A stretch of 64,000 nucleotides of DNA from Craspedostauros australis (taxonomy: Eukaryota; Bacillariophyta; Bacillariophyceae; Mastogloiales; Achnanthaceae), in the NCBI GenBank assembly GCA_026770025.1, contig JAMXDE010000017.1:868001-932000 (forward strand), given 5' to 3'. Below the pieces are notes generated by a model that did no database searches, was not told where the DNA came from, and worked only from the letters and a program-made list of their open reading frames with translations. Both the position numbers and the translations under genes were made by a program. Shown here in pieces: positions 40,298 to 51,102 of the stretch. Each line of letters opens with the position of its first letter. The first letter of the stretch is position 1.

Positions 40298-42328
40298 ATG
40301 GGCAACATCCACGCCATGGCGCACAGAATGAAGGCGGTCTCCATCGCCTGCCTCGCATCCATCGCGCTCATCTTCGGCGTGCTGGCTGGAATCCAATGCA
40401 ACTTCCTCGAGATCCAGGCCGAGCGCGGTCGCACCCTGCAGGATGGCAACGGCGTGGAGCTCTTCGGTCAAGCCTACAACGGGACGCTCACCACCCAATC
40501 CGCGGTCACGGAACTCTCCGTGGGCGTCACCTGCGACCACGAGGACAACCCCATGTTCGAGGACGATGACAGCATGCGGACGATGTCGCGGTGGTTCTTC
40601 TACGTCGGCAACGTCGCTCTGGCCTCCATCGCCACCCTCCTGGCATGGCTGCTCAGCACCTGCATCCCGCCCACCACCGCCACGTGGCGTTGCCTCTCCA
40701 TCGTGGCCGCAGCGACGGCCGTGCTAGAGGTTCCCGTCTTCATCCTCTTCGAATCGGAACCCTGCATCCGCGACATCAACCGCCAGACCTGCACCCTCGA
40801 CATCGGCTCCTACTTCAACATCGTCTCCATCTTGTTATGGGTCATCCTCACCTTGATCACGCAGTGCATGCACCCGCCCAAGTGGCAGGAGGAGCTGCAG
40901 GCGTGGGTCAACAACAACGATGACAATGACAACGACAACGCCATTGGTACCGACGACTCCTTCGACAAGTCCATTCCTTCCATCATCAACACGCGGTCCA
41001 GCAGTTCCGCCACCAACGTCGTCGACACCAGCAACAGCGAGGATAAGGATGAAGATGTCGAGCTGCAGATCCGGCCGAGGTGGTTGCGTTCCAAGTCGGG
41101 CACTAAGCAACGCCAGCAGCAGACAGAACCAGACGGTGCTGCTGAGAACCATGCCGATGCTCGTATCGATGCCCGTATGGCAGATGAAGAAGAACAGCCC
41201 AAGCAACTATCGAAGAGGGAATTGAAGCGACAGCAGAGGGAACAGCAGAAGCTCAAGCAACAAGAGGAGCGGCAGCAGAAACTGTTGCTACAAGAACAGC
41301 AACTGGAACTGAAACGCCAGAAGGAAATGGAACAAGAGAAGCAAAAGCAGGAGCAGAAACGACTGCGGGAGGCGGCGGCAGCTGCGCAGGCCGCGTCGCA
41401 GATCAAGGTTCGGGTGCAGGCGGAGCCATCCATGTTTCAGTTCTCCCACAGAAATGTTGCTCCGCAAGCAGCGCCGGCAACTATCTCTGACCCGCAAGTG
41501 AAGCAAGCGCCAAAGGCAGCAGCAAAGGCGGAGGCACCAATGACCAACACCCGGCCTGCAATGGCGCCAGCCTATGGCAGGGAAACGCTCACCACCCAGC
41601 AAAGCAAGGTGTATCCGCACTCGGTTGCACCCACCAAGCACACCCTCAACAGCTTGGACACCTGGCAGGATTTCGCGGAGAACAAGGCACAGAGCGATCT
41701 GGTGCTCTTTGCCTGCAACTTCGATGACGGCATCAGCGAGCTCGGAAGCAGCGACAACACGGCGCGAATCATCGAAACGCCGCAGAAACCCAAGAGCAGC
41801 GTCCTTTGCGGTGACGATGACGCCATCCGACGTGGAGCCGCCGCCGTCATGGATGCGCTGCGAGGGGCCACCGATTCGACGGGCAACGAAGATCCCAAGA
41901 GACATCGCAGGACCAAGCACGCCAAGATAAGGGCCGTCACCAGCAGCTCTTTGGATGGGGCGGAAGGCAACTTCGGCTTCATACCCGGCTGCGTCAATGA
42001 TGCCCTCCCGGGTTGCTTCCCAGCCATGGACGAGATCGACCACGCCGTCGTATCTGCACCACCCATCACCCGCCACGGCGTACCGACGCGCTCCATCACC
42101 ATCCCCAACCCCGACGTGAGAGCCAGCAACCAGAAGCACGGTGACAGCCGGCCCTCTTACACCCAGCAATCGCGGGCATCGCCCATCGTCTCGGAGTCCA
42201 TCTCCAATGCCGACGCCGTCATCGATGATCGCACCAAGGAATCGCACATGCTGGAGACCGCCGTCATCCTCCAGGATCTTGAGGCGCCCATGGTCATCGA
42301 ACCCACGCCTCGCATTCTGCGGATGTGA
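40298..42328 (+). CDS. Four-helix membrane protein with long coiled-coil cytosolic tail
   Basis: Single-exon gene for 676 residues from ATG 40298 (context AAGATGGGC). Four hydrophobic helices lie at about 11-33, 99-122, 132-152 and 172-190. The 65-residue loop between helices 1 and 2 contains N-G-T and a Cys; the loop between 3 and 4 has two cysteines (S-E-P-C-I and R-Q-T-C-T). Residues 205-285 are Asn/Asp/Ser-rich, 300-385 form a Gln/Glu/Lys-rich coiled coil, and the rest is Ala/Pro-rich with a more structured patch near 460-530 (D-T-W-Q-D-F-A-E-N-K). The topology resembles four-helix proteins I recall from diatom genomes, but no function is known. A membrane scaffold role is only a guess. 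Confidence 0.75.
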   Translation: MGNIHAMAHRMKAVSIACLASIALIFGVLAGIQCNFLEIQAERGRTLQDGNGVELFGQAYNGTLTTQSAVTELSVGVTCDHEDNPMFEDDDSMRTMSRWFFYVGNVALASIATLLAWLLSTCIPPTTATWRCLSIVAAATAVLEVPVFILFESEPCIRDINRQTCTLDIGSYFNIVSILLWVILTLITQCMHPPKWQEELQAWVNNNDDNDNDNAIGTDDSFDKSIPSIINTRSSSSATNVVDTSNSEDKDEDVELQIRPRWLRSKSGTKQRQQQTEPDGAAENHADARIDARMADEEEQPKQLSKRELKRQQREQQKLKQQEERQQKLLLQEQQLELKRQKEMEQEKQKQEQKRLREAAAAAQAASQIKVRVQAEPSMFQFSHRNVAPQAAPATISDPQVKQAPKAAAKAEAPMTNTRPAMAPAYGRETLTTQQSKVYPHSVAPTKHTLNSLDTWQDFAENKAQSDLVLFACNFDDGISELGSSDNTARIIETPQKPKSSVLCGDDDAIRRGAAAVMDALRGATDSTGNEDPKRHRRTKHAKIRAVTSSSLDGAEGNFGFIPGCVNDALPGCFPAMDEIDHAVVSAPPITRHGVPTRSITIPNPDVRASNQKHGDSRPSYTQQSRASPIVSESISNADAVIDDRTKESHMLETAVILQDLEAPMVIEPTPRILRM

Positions 42329-44215
42329 ATCGATTGCTTCAATGGAATAGAGCCAAGTTGAGGCGAGTGGAGTAATGAAGGGAAGTGCGGCATTGCATAG
42401 TATTATTGTATGGTAGAGTACTCGAGTATCTCGAACACGCACATGGCAAATTGTGTCTCTTGTTGGTTGTTGCCTGTTATCTGTTGTGTGAGGAATGAGG
42501 CATTGCCCGCACTGCGGAACAGAGTCGGAACGCATCTTCTGTGCTGTGCGTAGTTGTGGGAGCTCGCCACTTCCATGCAATGACAGCATGGAGGTCGTGC
42601 GCAACCAAGGAATGTTGTGTGTGTGCCACATGTCACCTGTCTCGGAACAAGATCCAATCATTGGCGGCAATCCTTGCTCGTGCGAAGGTGACACGAGCTT
42701 CAGCCACCATGTGGGCGCATGTAGGTCGTGTCCCAAACTCGTGCTCAGATGAAGTGCCTCGATCTACGAGCTCCATGTACAAGTGCAAGAGGTGAAGCAA
42801 AGCATTGAAGCGCAGGTCACTCAGAAATAGGATTCCTTTTGCCACTCTCCACGCCGCTACCATACTTTGGAGGGATGATGCTCTTGCCTCGAACCCACGA
42901 AAACATACAGGGAGAAGCCCCTGCTCGTCGCGCGCTTGGTTTGTGAGAAGTGCTCTGAGTTTGTACAGCGATCGCAGTACGGTCATTGTTGCGCCTTGGG
43001 AGGGTGCAGAAAGGATGGAGGAGAAAAAGTGATGACTCCCATTCCGCCGTTTCGAGTCCGTGGTTGGTGTCGTCGCCAAGTCTCACACACACGAACGGCC
43101 AGAATCAAGACTGAAATCGGATTTCGAACCACGATGGGGACAAACATTAAATTATATTCATGGCTGAGTATAGTTCAATGATTGATTATGGGACACTGTG
43201 CGACAGTCTTGTTTCATAACTGTCATGGACACAATTTGCTTAAGGACAGAGCAAGCGAATCGGAATGCATTGCACAGAATGGCACATGAAGGAAAGAGAA
43301 GACGCCGGACGATGGCAGGACAAACAAAAGCGTGAAGAGTAACAACGTGGAATGAACAACGCGAAGACAGCGACAACCACGACAAACGCAACCACCTCGA
43401 TGCGATGCAAAAACACGCAGCGACAAGAACGAACGGAGTGGACCAAGAATACAGCAGCGACAAGAAGGAAAGCCAACAAACAACCAAAGAAAGCACACTG
43501 CCTGCCTCATCCACGTTTACACCCACACTCACACTTACACCCACACCTTCGACACTCAGATCATCATCCCAACACCCACAGCATCGACATCACCCAAGGC
43601 ATCAAGGCCATCATCGTGAACATCGGCAAGCAAGGTACGGAAACGGCACAAAGAGAACACGGAGAAGAGCACAAAGGGTAACATCACCAACGAATGAAGC
43701 GCCTCGTTCCTTACCGCGCACCTTTACGGGACCGCGATCAATTCCGCTGGTTGAATCCGCGAATGTCAACGATGCGAGCGCTGGATTTCTGAGATTTTCC
43801 CTCGCTTGACGATGGAGGAAGCCTCGCGACGGCCCGGTGGCCTCCAATGGCGGTCTTGGTGGGCTGGTTGGAGTCGACCGCGAGAGATTGCAGCGATTTC
43901 CTCCGAGTTCGGTTTCCGTCTGTTTCTTGGTCTGTTTGCGGACTGTCTGTACGGTATCGCTGAATACGAAGGCGCTGCACGTCGACTTTTGTTCTGGTTG
44001 CCCTCCTCCTTGTGTGATGTGTCTCTGGTGGTGCAACAGATTCAGCCTCGTCTGGAGCGCAGAATCAACAAAGAGCTCACACTTTGCATTCAAACCGCAC
44101 TCGATCAAACTCGATCACACTCACTCTGTTCCACTCATATTACCATACATATCATATCTCAGCACACAAACAGACACTGCTCAGACACTGAGGCAACCAC
44201 ACAACTGAAGCCATC
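42329..44215. other. Long intergenic region without a supported gene
   Basis: About 1.9 kb. TAGAGTACTCGAGTATC at 42413 follows the upstream gene. The right half is rich in CACACTCACACTTACACC-type sequence (43515-43545). A frame opening at ATG 43812 runs into the next start codon, overlapping it by four bases; it has no domain and probably represents leader sequence. No RNA gene is seen. Confidence 0.5.
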
Positions 44216-44794
44216 ATGAAGCTCTCTTTCTCCCAAGCCATCGTTTCCGCGTTCATCCTGATCTCCAGTGTGAACGGCTTCGATTACGACGGCCATCTCT
44301 GCCAGGTGGACGGTGTTTGGCACTACTTCCCGCTCAGCGAAGGGGAGGCACCCTGCCACGAGCCATGTGTCGAGCCATGCGTAGAGCCACTGAACCTCGT
44401 CGTCACGATCGGCGACAACGATAAGGATGACGAGTACGACCGCGACGGCGGTGGCGGCGATGGTGGAGGCATTGACTTTGGAGGTGGCGGTGGTGGAGGT
44501 ATCGACTTTGGAGGCGGCGATGGTGGAGGCATCGGAGACGAGAGCAGTGAGCTCCCACCTCCAGACAACAGCGGCACTCCGCAGGACATCCCAGAATTCA
44601 AGTACGGCGGTCCTTGCAACAACTCAGGCAACCGACAGTCGATTGCCGAGTTGGAAGGCTTCGGTGGTTCCGCGGCCACCATCAGCAGAACCGGATGCGG
44701 TGACCGAAGGACCGAAGCCACTGACGATGTCGAGCAGCTGCAGCAGAGACAGCTGGAAGACAAGCCCGGAAACCTGCGCAAGAGAACGAACTGA
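44216..44794 (+). CDS. Small secreted Gly/Asp-rich protein
   Basis: 192 residues from ATG 44216 (context ATCATGAAG). The first 21 residues are a clear signal peptide (M-K-L-S-F-S, a hydrophobic core, then S-V-N-G-F). The mature N terminus has a compact Cys region (H-L-C-Q-V-D-G-V-W, then C-H-E-P-C-V-E-P-C). Residues 75-110 are acidic and glycine-rich, with three copies of G-G-G-I-x-F/D-G-G encoded by a degenerate tandem repeat. The C-terminal half is hydrophilic with two further Cys. It likely acts outside the cell or in the secretory pathway, for instance as a matrix or cell-surface component. I recognise no family. Confidence 0.75.
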   Translation: MKLSFSQAIVSAFILISSVNGFDYDGHLCQVDGVWHYFPLSEGEAPCHEPCVEPCVEPLNLVVTIGDNDKDDEYDRDGGGGDGGGIDFGGGGGGGIDFGGGDGGGIGDESSELPPPDNSGTPQDIPEFKYGGPCNNSGNRQSIAELEGFGGSAATISRTGCGDRRTEATDDVEQLQQRQLEDKPGNLRKRTN

Positions 44795-45468
44795 GCACAG
44801 GTCTGAAGGGAAGAACGGATGGATGGCTCCTTAACATCCATCGCAACACTTAGAGAGAGCGCGGCCACCACGAAGCTGCGACTGTACAAATACTCACACA
44901 ACACATATGAACACGAATTGGTAGTCGATCTACCGATACATCCACTATACCGCCAAAGAGACGCCGAACGATGAGCACAACCAAGATCGAGCGATGGCCC
45001 TGGCAGACAACAAAAGCACTGCCACCCTTCCAGAGCTCCCACGTCCAAACTGGTCCCGTACCACACAAGCATGGCACACCCTTGGTTACTGCTCCCCGTA
45101 TGTACAATATTATAGGTAACGAAAGCAACTAATGAGTAGCTAGAGAGGAACCATTTTACACACAGCGTGAAGCCTTCAGGCTTGAGCAAGGATGGTACGA
45201 GTGTGATGCACGTGACACCAGATCTTCCATTTCCGTACTGATTCTCTATCCTCGTCAGCGTAGGCTACCAATCAACAACGGTTCCTTCGTTTTTCGGTTC
45301 ACAATGGCGGTCGTTGAGATCGCACAAAAAGACCAAACTGCAGCTGCCGTTGCTCATCCACAACACCATTACTATATTAGTACGGGTTGGAGCACACACT
45401 CCTCTCCATTGGTAGCTCGCTGCTGTCGAAGGGCCAGTCATCAAAGACACCTCGGTTGGTGATTCATC
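44795..45468. other. Intergenic region
   Basis: About 670 bp between two plus-strand genes. It includes an ATGGTACGAGTGTG motif near 45192 and an ATTACTATATTAGTACG element at 45367, about 100 bp before the next start codon. No gene is seen. Confidence 0.5.
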
Positions 45469-47639
45469 ATGCCGTCCACGAGTGCGAAGGTGCACAATGG
45501 CAGCCAATCTTCGCACCATCATGTCAATGACCATGGCAATGGCAATGGCAATGACAACAGCAATGATAGTAGCAATGGACATGCCGCAGCACCTCTGCCC
45601 AGCGCTTCCGCCCACGTGAGCGGCAATCCCGATGCCATCGTTCCCTACTACGCTTCCCAGTCAGACATTCGGGACTACCAGCGATCCATCGACGAGGCGC
45701 GTCCCAATCTCATCCCATCGCATGAATACACATCACGCCGGCGCAGGAATGCATCCAACGGCCATGCGACATCGCGAACGCTGCGTCGCAAGAAATCCGA
45801 CACGATCCTGTTCCTGCAGCCCGCCCTCATCATCGCCGTCGCCCTGTGGTACACGCTGGGTGTTCTCAGCATCGCCACATCCAAGCTTCTGCTGACGGCG
45901 TGCGACGACAACGTGCATGAATGCATCGGCGGCATCTCGCCGACGACCTTGACGATACAGCAGCTGCTGTTGGGCAGCACATTGCTGGGGACGATCGTGC
46001 AGCGTCGCGGTGGCGTTCTGCCGTGGACCGGGTTGGGGGTCACGCCGGAGATTCGGCATGTCTCGGATCATAAGCCGGAACGGCCCAGGAGGTGAGGGTG
46101 GTGTTGCGTCCATGCGAATGGGACTTTCGCATATATGTGCCGATGCGTGTTGGCGTCGTGCGAATCAAAACAAGTATTCATTTGGTACTGTGGATGTGGA
46201 GACCAACGCTGTACTGCAGAGTGTGTAAGCCACTGCTGTGGCACCTTCGTTGCATTGATAATTGCCACAACTAACCAATGGCTGCGTTCGTGCTGCGTCT
46301 TCGACTCTACTCGCACCATGCACGACATTCCATTCGATCCCGCTCGATTCCAAATCATCGCAGCAACGCATCGGCTATCTTCCGACCCCTCTTGGTTTGG
46401 CTCACTGGGGATCGCAAGGCGGATGTGCGCCATGCCCGTTTGGTTCAGCTCTTTGGTGCTGCGATTTGCTTCGCTGTCGGCTTTTGGACCACCAACATGG
46501 CCTTCTCCGGGACATCCGCATCCTTTGTGGAGACCATCAAGGCGGCAGAACCAATCACGTCAGCCGCCTTGGCTGTGTCATGGGGCATCGAACAGCTATC
46601 TTCGCCGGAAGTCTCATCCTTGGCTAGCATCGTGGTTGGTGTCATTCTCTCCACCGTTGGCAACACCAAGACGGCAACAACAACAACATCATCATCGGGA
46701 ATCTCCACATCTATCCACGCCTGCGTCATCGTCATGACGGCCAATCTCTGTTTCTCCTTCCGCGGCCTCTTCCAAAAGTTATGGCGTGCTGGCGCCGTCA
46801 CCAAAGTGGACGACTGGAATCTGCAATACCGCATGCAACAGATTGGAGTTTGCTGCATCCTGCCCTTCTTTGTGGTCATGGAGCTGTTGCCCATTGCAGG
46901 GCACATGCGCAATATGTGGATCTATCTGGATACGACCACTGCGTTTCAGACGATGGCGCGATATGCCGGGTTGGCGATCGTCAACGGCGCGGCCTTTACG
47001 AGTTACAAGTGAGTGGTGTGCTATGGTGTGCTATGGTGTGCTATGCTATGGTGTGATGGGATGGGTGGTGTGGTGTGGTGCGGCGGAGCGTGCTTTGTGT
47101 GGATGTGAACAGCTTGATTGGCCAACTCTAGAGACTTGGGTCATCGCGACCATGCTGCACTCTCTGATACCGACATCCCTGCCTCTCTCATTTGCTCCAC
47201 TCTACTAATACCCACGTTGACACCCATGACAACGGAACGACACGACTACAGCTTGGCATCAACATACTTGCTTTCCAGAATCACCGTGGTGCATCACGCG
47301 GCACTCAATTGCCTGCGACGAATCTTCGCCATCGTTATCACGTCCATCATCTTCCATGTCACGCTGACGTGGGTCGGGATCCTCGGCATTGCGGTGAGCG
47401 TCGGTGGATTCCTCTCCTTTTCCTATCACAAAGCAGAACGCAACAAGCAAAAGTCGTTCCGCAAGGTCTCCAGCCTGCTGCGGGATTCCAGCGAAGAACT
47501 GGGGACGTCCAACGCCGTCGATGCGACCAGCAGCAGCAGTAACGCAAGACGACGGAACAGCGTGACGGGCCATCGATTTTCGGAGCTGAGGTCAAGGGGG
47601 TCTCCGCCGAAGCGCGATAACGTTGACAGCATCGTTTAA
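45469..47639 (+). CDS. SLC35/TPT-type nucleotide-sugar or triose-phosphate transporter
   Basis: Three exons: 45469-46091, 46364-47008 and 47279-47639. Introns are 272 bp (GTGAGG to CGCAG) and 270 bp (GTGAGT to TCCAG), both in phase 2. The product has 542 residues. An N-terminal hydrophilic region of 110 residues (Asn/Gly/His-rich, then Arg-rich) precedes about nine or ten hydrophobic helices. Family features are A-L-W-Y-T-L-G-V near the first helix, V-G-F-W-T-T-N-M-A-F, then S-F-V-E-T-I-K-A-A-E-P in the middle (the conserved Lys of the TPT group), and a final L-G-I-A-V-S-V-G-G-F-L-S-F-S-Y. Members exchange phosphorylated sugars or nucleotide sugars across Golgi/ER or plastid membranes. The substrate cannot be read from sequence. 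Confidence 0.85.
47019..47082. repeat. Short tandem repeats in the second intron of the SLC35-type gene
   Basis: GTGTGCTATG is repeated three times, followed by GCTATGGTGTGATGGGATGG and a GGTGTGGTGTGGTG run, directly behind the 5' splice site. This looks like replication slippage within the intron. Confidence 0.8.
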
Positions 47640-48066
47640 GCAAAGCAATGCAGGATAGAGTACTTTGAAGCAACGTAATCCACGCTATCTCATTGCTATG
47701 CACTCTGCTCTCTTCTACAGTTCATCATTCCACCATGCAAGTATGCGCCATGGATGATCCTGTCTGAGAGTATTGGTGATTGGCATCGCACGGTACCTCA
47801 CCACCCACGGAGAACGAATCTGGAGAACCATTGATGTTACCCAGTCACGATCCAAGTCACGACTCAAATCGTATCTTTCTCGCGAAGTCACAAAGCGAAG
47901 ACTGTGGAAAACGATGGAAGCGAAAGCGACAGAAACGGACACATGCTCAAACATGCTGCTGGAGACCCGCGCAACGTCAACCATCACAATACATCACCAC
48001 CACAAGACATCATCATCAACATCAACAACATCGCACCTTCCATCGTCTTTGGACAACGCCTCCGAC

Positions 48067-48888
48067 ATGTCCCAAATGAGACGTTCGTCCTTCGTTGGTC
48101 GCATCATCCAGCTGTTGCTGATTTGGAGCTGGTCCCAATCCTCGTCGATTCAGCAATGGCTCTCCTCTAGCGATGCCAGCAGCAGCTGCGGCATCAGCAG
48201 CCATGGGGGACTGTTCGCATCCGCCTTCCAGTGGGATGTGGACACCGGCAAGGACGACGAATGCTCCTCGCCCGAATCCATCGCCGACAAGTGCCGCACA
48301 GACGCCAAGTTCCACTACGTGTGCTCCCAGACCTGCACCGCCCAGTTCAACACGAAGGGCGTGCTCGCCTCTGCCAGCGATCCCGATGACTGGTACGATG
48401 TGACGCTCCAAAAGGCAGACGGCAAGACCATCCAGATGGAGGACGTGGAGGGCTACGTCGTCATGCTCGTCGTGCTGCCCATGTACCCCGGCATGACGCC
48501 GTACTGGTTCAAGATGCTCAATCACATCCAGGATGTCTTCCCATACACGCTCGAAACCTTCGTGCTGCCCGCGCGCAAGGAGAATGTGGAGAATCCGCCG
48601 GATATGCGAAAGCAGATGTTGGACACCGCAGACACGAAGTCCAAGTTGATTCTGCTGCAAGAGACGGCCGACACAAAAGCCAATCCAGCGTTGCAGTACA
48701 TCCTGTCGTTGAAGCCGCTACATGGATTGGAGGATGCCGCGTATGACGATGATCGTGTCAACATCTTCCTGGTTTCGTCGGATGCGAAGTACATCGAACG
48801 CATTGTCCATCCCAGTCGCATCAATTTGGAAAAGCGGCTCAACGTCTATCTCCAGTTGCTCAGCCAGCAGCAGTCACGGGAATTGTGA
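48067..48888 (+). CDS. Secretory thioredoxin-fold-like protein
   Basis: 273 residues from the ATG at 48067. An alternative in-frame ATG at 47914 would add 51 Thr/Ser/His-rich residues. The later start is preferred because it places a hydrophobic signal (I-I-Q-L-L-L-I-W-S-W) at the N terminus. A Ser-rich stretch and F-A-S-A-F-Q-W follow, which might be a plastid-type A-S-A-F cleavage site. Four cysteines (D-E-C, D-K-C, Y-V-C-S-Q-T-C) lie near residues 60-90. Residues 105-175 read G-Y-V-V-M-L-V-V-L-P-M-Y-P-G-M-T and E-T-F-V-L-P-A-R, which resembles the beta-alpha-beta core of thioredoxin/glutathione-peroxidase folds but lacks a C-x-x-C. Secretory location is likely; catalytic function is doubtful. 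Confidence 0.6.
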   Translation: MSQMRRSSFVGRIIQLLLIWSWSQSSSIQQWLSSSDASSSCGISSHGGLFASAFQWDVDTGKDDECSSPESIADKCRTDAKFHYVCSQTCTAQFNTKGVLASASDPDDWYDVTLQKADGKTIQMEDVEGYVVMLVVLPMYPGMTPYWFKMLNHIQDVFPYTLETFVLPARKENVENPPDMRKQMLDTADTKSKLILLQETADTKANPALQYILSLKPLHGLEDAAYDDDRVNIFLVSSDAKYIERIVHPSRINLEKRLNVYLQLLSQQQSREL

Positions 48889-49339
48889 AATGACTCTCCA
48901 GAGAATACAGAAACAAACATCAAGAAAGGAAGCAAAGCGGAAGGGACCGACTCTGGGCGAAATCGATTCGAAGTCTTTCCAGTGTCGGCATGAACACTCC
49001 TGCACTTTTCACAGTCATCGGACTTTGTAGTTGCTTTCATGATGAAGAACGGCTCATGTGATAGTGCCGTGTAGTATGTTAGATAAGGCTGATTGATGGC
49101 GCTATAGATCTTAGCATTTTACGAGTAGCATCGAGAAGATGGCCAAGCCGCCATAGTTCTGGGTGATAAGATGCGAAATAATTGACGACTTTCAGCTGTG
49201 GCGACAGTCACATCAAGTATCTGCTGCCGTCAACACGATCATGAGCATATCCACGCCGTGTCACCCTCGGGTATTCTATCCATTCGTCCGCGTCGCACGA
49301 GTACGCATCGTGTGTGCCATCCGTAACCACGCGACCAGC
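48889..49339. other. Gap between convergent genes
   Basis: About 450 bp between the stop of the thioredoxin-fold gene and the stop of the first SDR gene. TTTTACGAGTAGC lies near 49119. No gene is seen. Confidence 0.5.
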
Positions 49340-50551
49340 TCAGCGCAGTTCAGTTGAGCTCTGCCATGGATACACGCCATCAAACTCCGGTTCACCTGGA
49401 TTTCGAAGCACGTTCAATGGGCTCCTCAATGCGTCCGAACCAAAATACCACCCGCTCTGTTCCTTCGTGGCATGGAACAGGCAATGGATCGTGGAACGCA
49501 CGCCCTGCTCCGGCGGCGCCGACGCCGTGGTCCCCACCGTCATGGCCGTCTTGATGAAACCAGGCGATACGCAGAATGCCATGATCTCTGGATGCTGCTT
49601 GGCGAGGTGCATGGTGTAGCATAACACCAGCGCCTTGGACAGCTGGTACGCCGTGTGACCTTGCGCATTGGCATACCCGTCATCGTACATATCCTCAATC
49701 CGCTCCATCGTGATATCCGGCGAACACAGCAGCTTCTGTTGTGCCACGGGCTGCGTCTTGACGTAGTTCGGCCCGCCGCCCGATCCCACATTGACTATGC
49801 GTCCCTCTGGCACCAGCAGCGGCAGGAAGGCATCCACGACGCGCTTCGTGCCCATGAAATTGACGTTCATGACCTCCTGCTCTGTGGCTCCGTGCGAGAG
49901 ACCGCGTCCCGCATTGTTGACAATGGCATCCAATTGGATGCCCTTGCGCTGCAGCGCCTTGGCCGCATGCTGCACGGCCTTGTCGTCCGCCACGTCGAGG
50001 AAAAGGAATTCCACTTCGGCATCACCGTTGCCATCTTTGCAGGCCTCGACTTCTTTCACGGCGGCCTTGCCCTTGGTTGGATCGCGTGCGCAGAGGAAGA
50101 TCTTGACGTCGTGGTCCTTGACGAGTTGTTTGCAAAGTGCTGTGGCGTGTACGCAGAGTGTGCGAAGAGAGCATGGTGAGGGTCGTGGCAGAGTTGGGGC
50201 GAGCTTTGGAGTGAGATATCATTATGGGTGCGTTGCAATAGTTGTCGAGTAGAGTATTGCATTGCTTCTACTTCGACTAAATACGCGTACATATTCGCAC
50301 ATACGCAAGTGGCCATCCGCAATCCAAAGCCAGCCAAATGGCCAATGCACGAGTATCAACCAACAAGATCAGGCGCAGACAACAACGCGGCACCCGATGT
50401 CTTACTCACCCAATCCAATGCCCGAATTGGCGCCTGTCACCATGATGTTGGACAAGGCCAGCGCAGATCTGGTGAAGACGATGGACATGATGATCGTGGC
50501 TTGGAAACGTCGCATCCGAGATGTGGAGGAGAGCAAGGACAGCAATGTCAT
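49340..50551 (-). CDS. Short-chain dehydrogenase/reductase 1 of a tandem triplet
   Basis: Two exons on the minus strand: 50551-50410 and 50139-49340, with a 270 bp intron from GTGAGT to CACAG in phase 1. The product has 313 residues. The Rossmann motif T-G-A-N-S-G-I-G is at 37-44, split from A-L-C-K-Q-L-V by the intron. N-N-A-G, the catalytic Ser (V-N-V-G-S-G) and Y-Q-L-S-K (the Y-x-x-x-K pair) are all present. The C terminus ends N-P-G-E-P-E-F-D-G-V-Y-P-W, shared with the two sister genes. The start is the ATG giving M-T-L-L-S-L-L, a mildly hydrophobic leader; later ATGs at 50515 and 50488 are possible. Family knowledge suggests NADP(H)-dependent reduction of a carbonyl or retinoid-like substrate. 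It is the most diverged of the three. Confidence 0.85.
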
Positions 50552-51102
50552 GTTGCAGGGTGCTTTGCTCAGATACCACGAGCAGTACGTATGGTGGCAG
50601 TGGGAATGCCTGTCTCTTTTCTGTTGCTTGGATCAATCTAATACACCCTACAGGTGCGAGTACGATAGAGGATGTCAAGCGGCGGAGATGGGATGGAGGT
50701 GGTCTCTTTGTTTGATCTGTGTGTGGTCGTCGGTGTGGTTGCAGATGGACGTTTGCGTGTCGGCGTTTTTGGATTTGGTTGATGTTTCTGACGTCACACT
50801 TGGCGCCTTTTTCGATCCTCTCCGTTGTGGATCGACGCCCAACCACAGCCAGCCACTCATCGACACGAGTGGCCAAGGTGGCAGTGATGGTGATCGAGGT
50901 GTTGCCGTTGCCGTCGATGTTGCTGCTATTGTTTCTATCTACATCCGAGAATAATCTGCATTGTTGCTCTGTCCAGATCTTATCTCGAGACTTGTAACTC
51001 AGACCGTACTATCATCGTGCTGTTATCTGTTATCGTCCTCTTCTTCTCCTCTTCTGCGCAATCTATACCATAGTATTATATCATGTCATAGCACAATGGT
51101 AT
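50552..51102. other. Spacer between SDR genes 1 and 2
   Basis: About 550 bp containing the promoter of the first SDR gene and the 3' end of the second. GTGCGAGTACGATAG occurs near 50652 and CATAGTATTATATC near 51070. No gene is seen. Confidence 0.5.

Noticed and set aside
43812-44219. Frame overlapping the start of the secreted Gly/Asp-rich protein
   Set aside because: No domain and poor composition; best explained as the 5' leader of the downstream gene.
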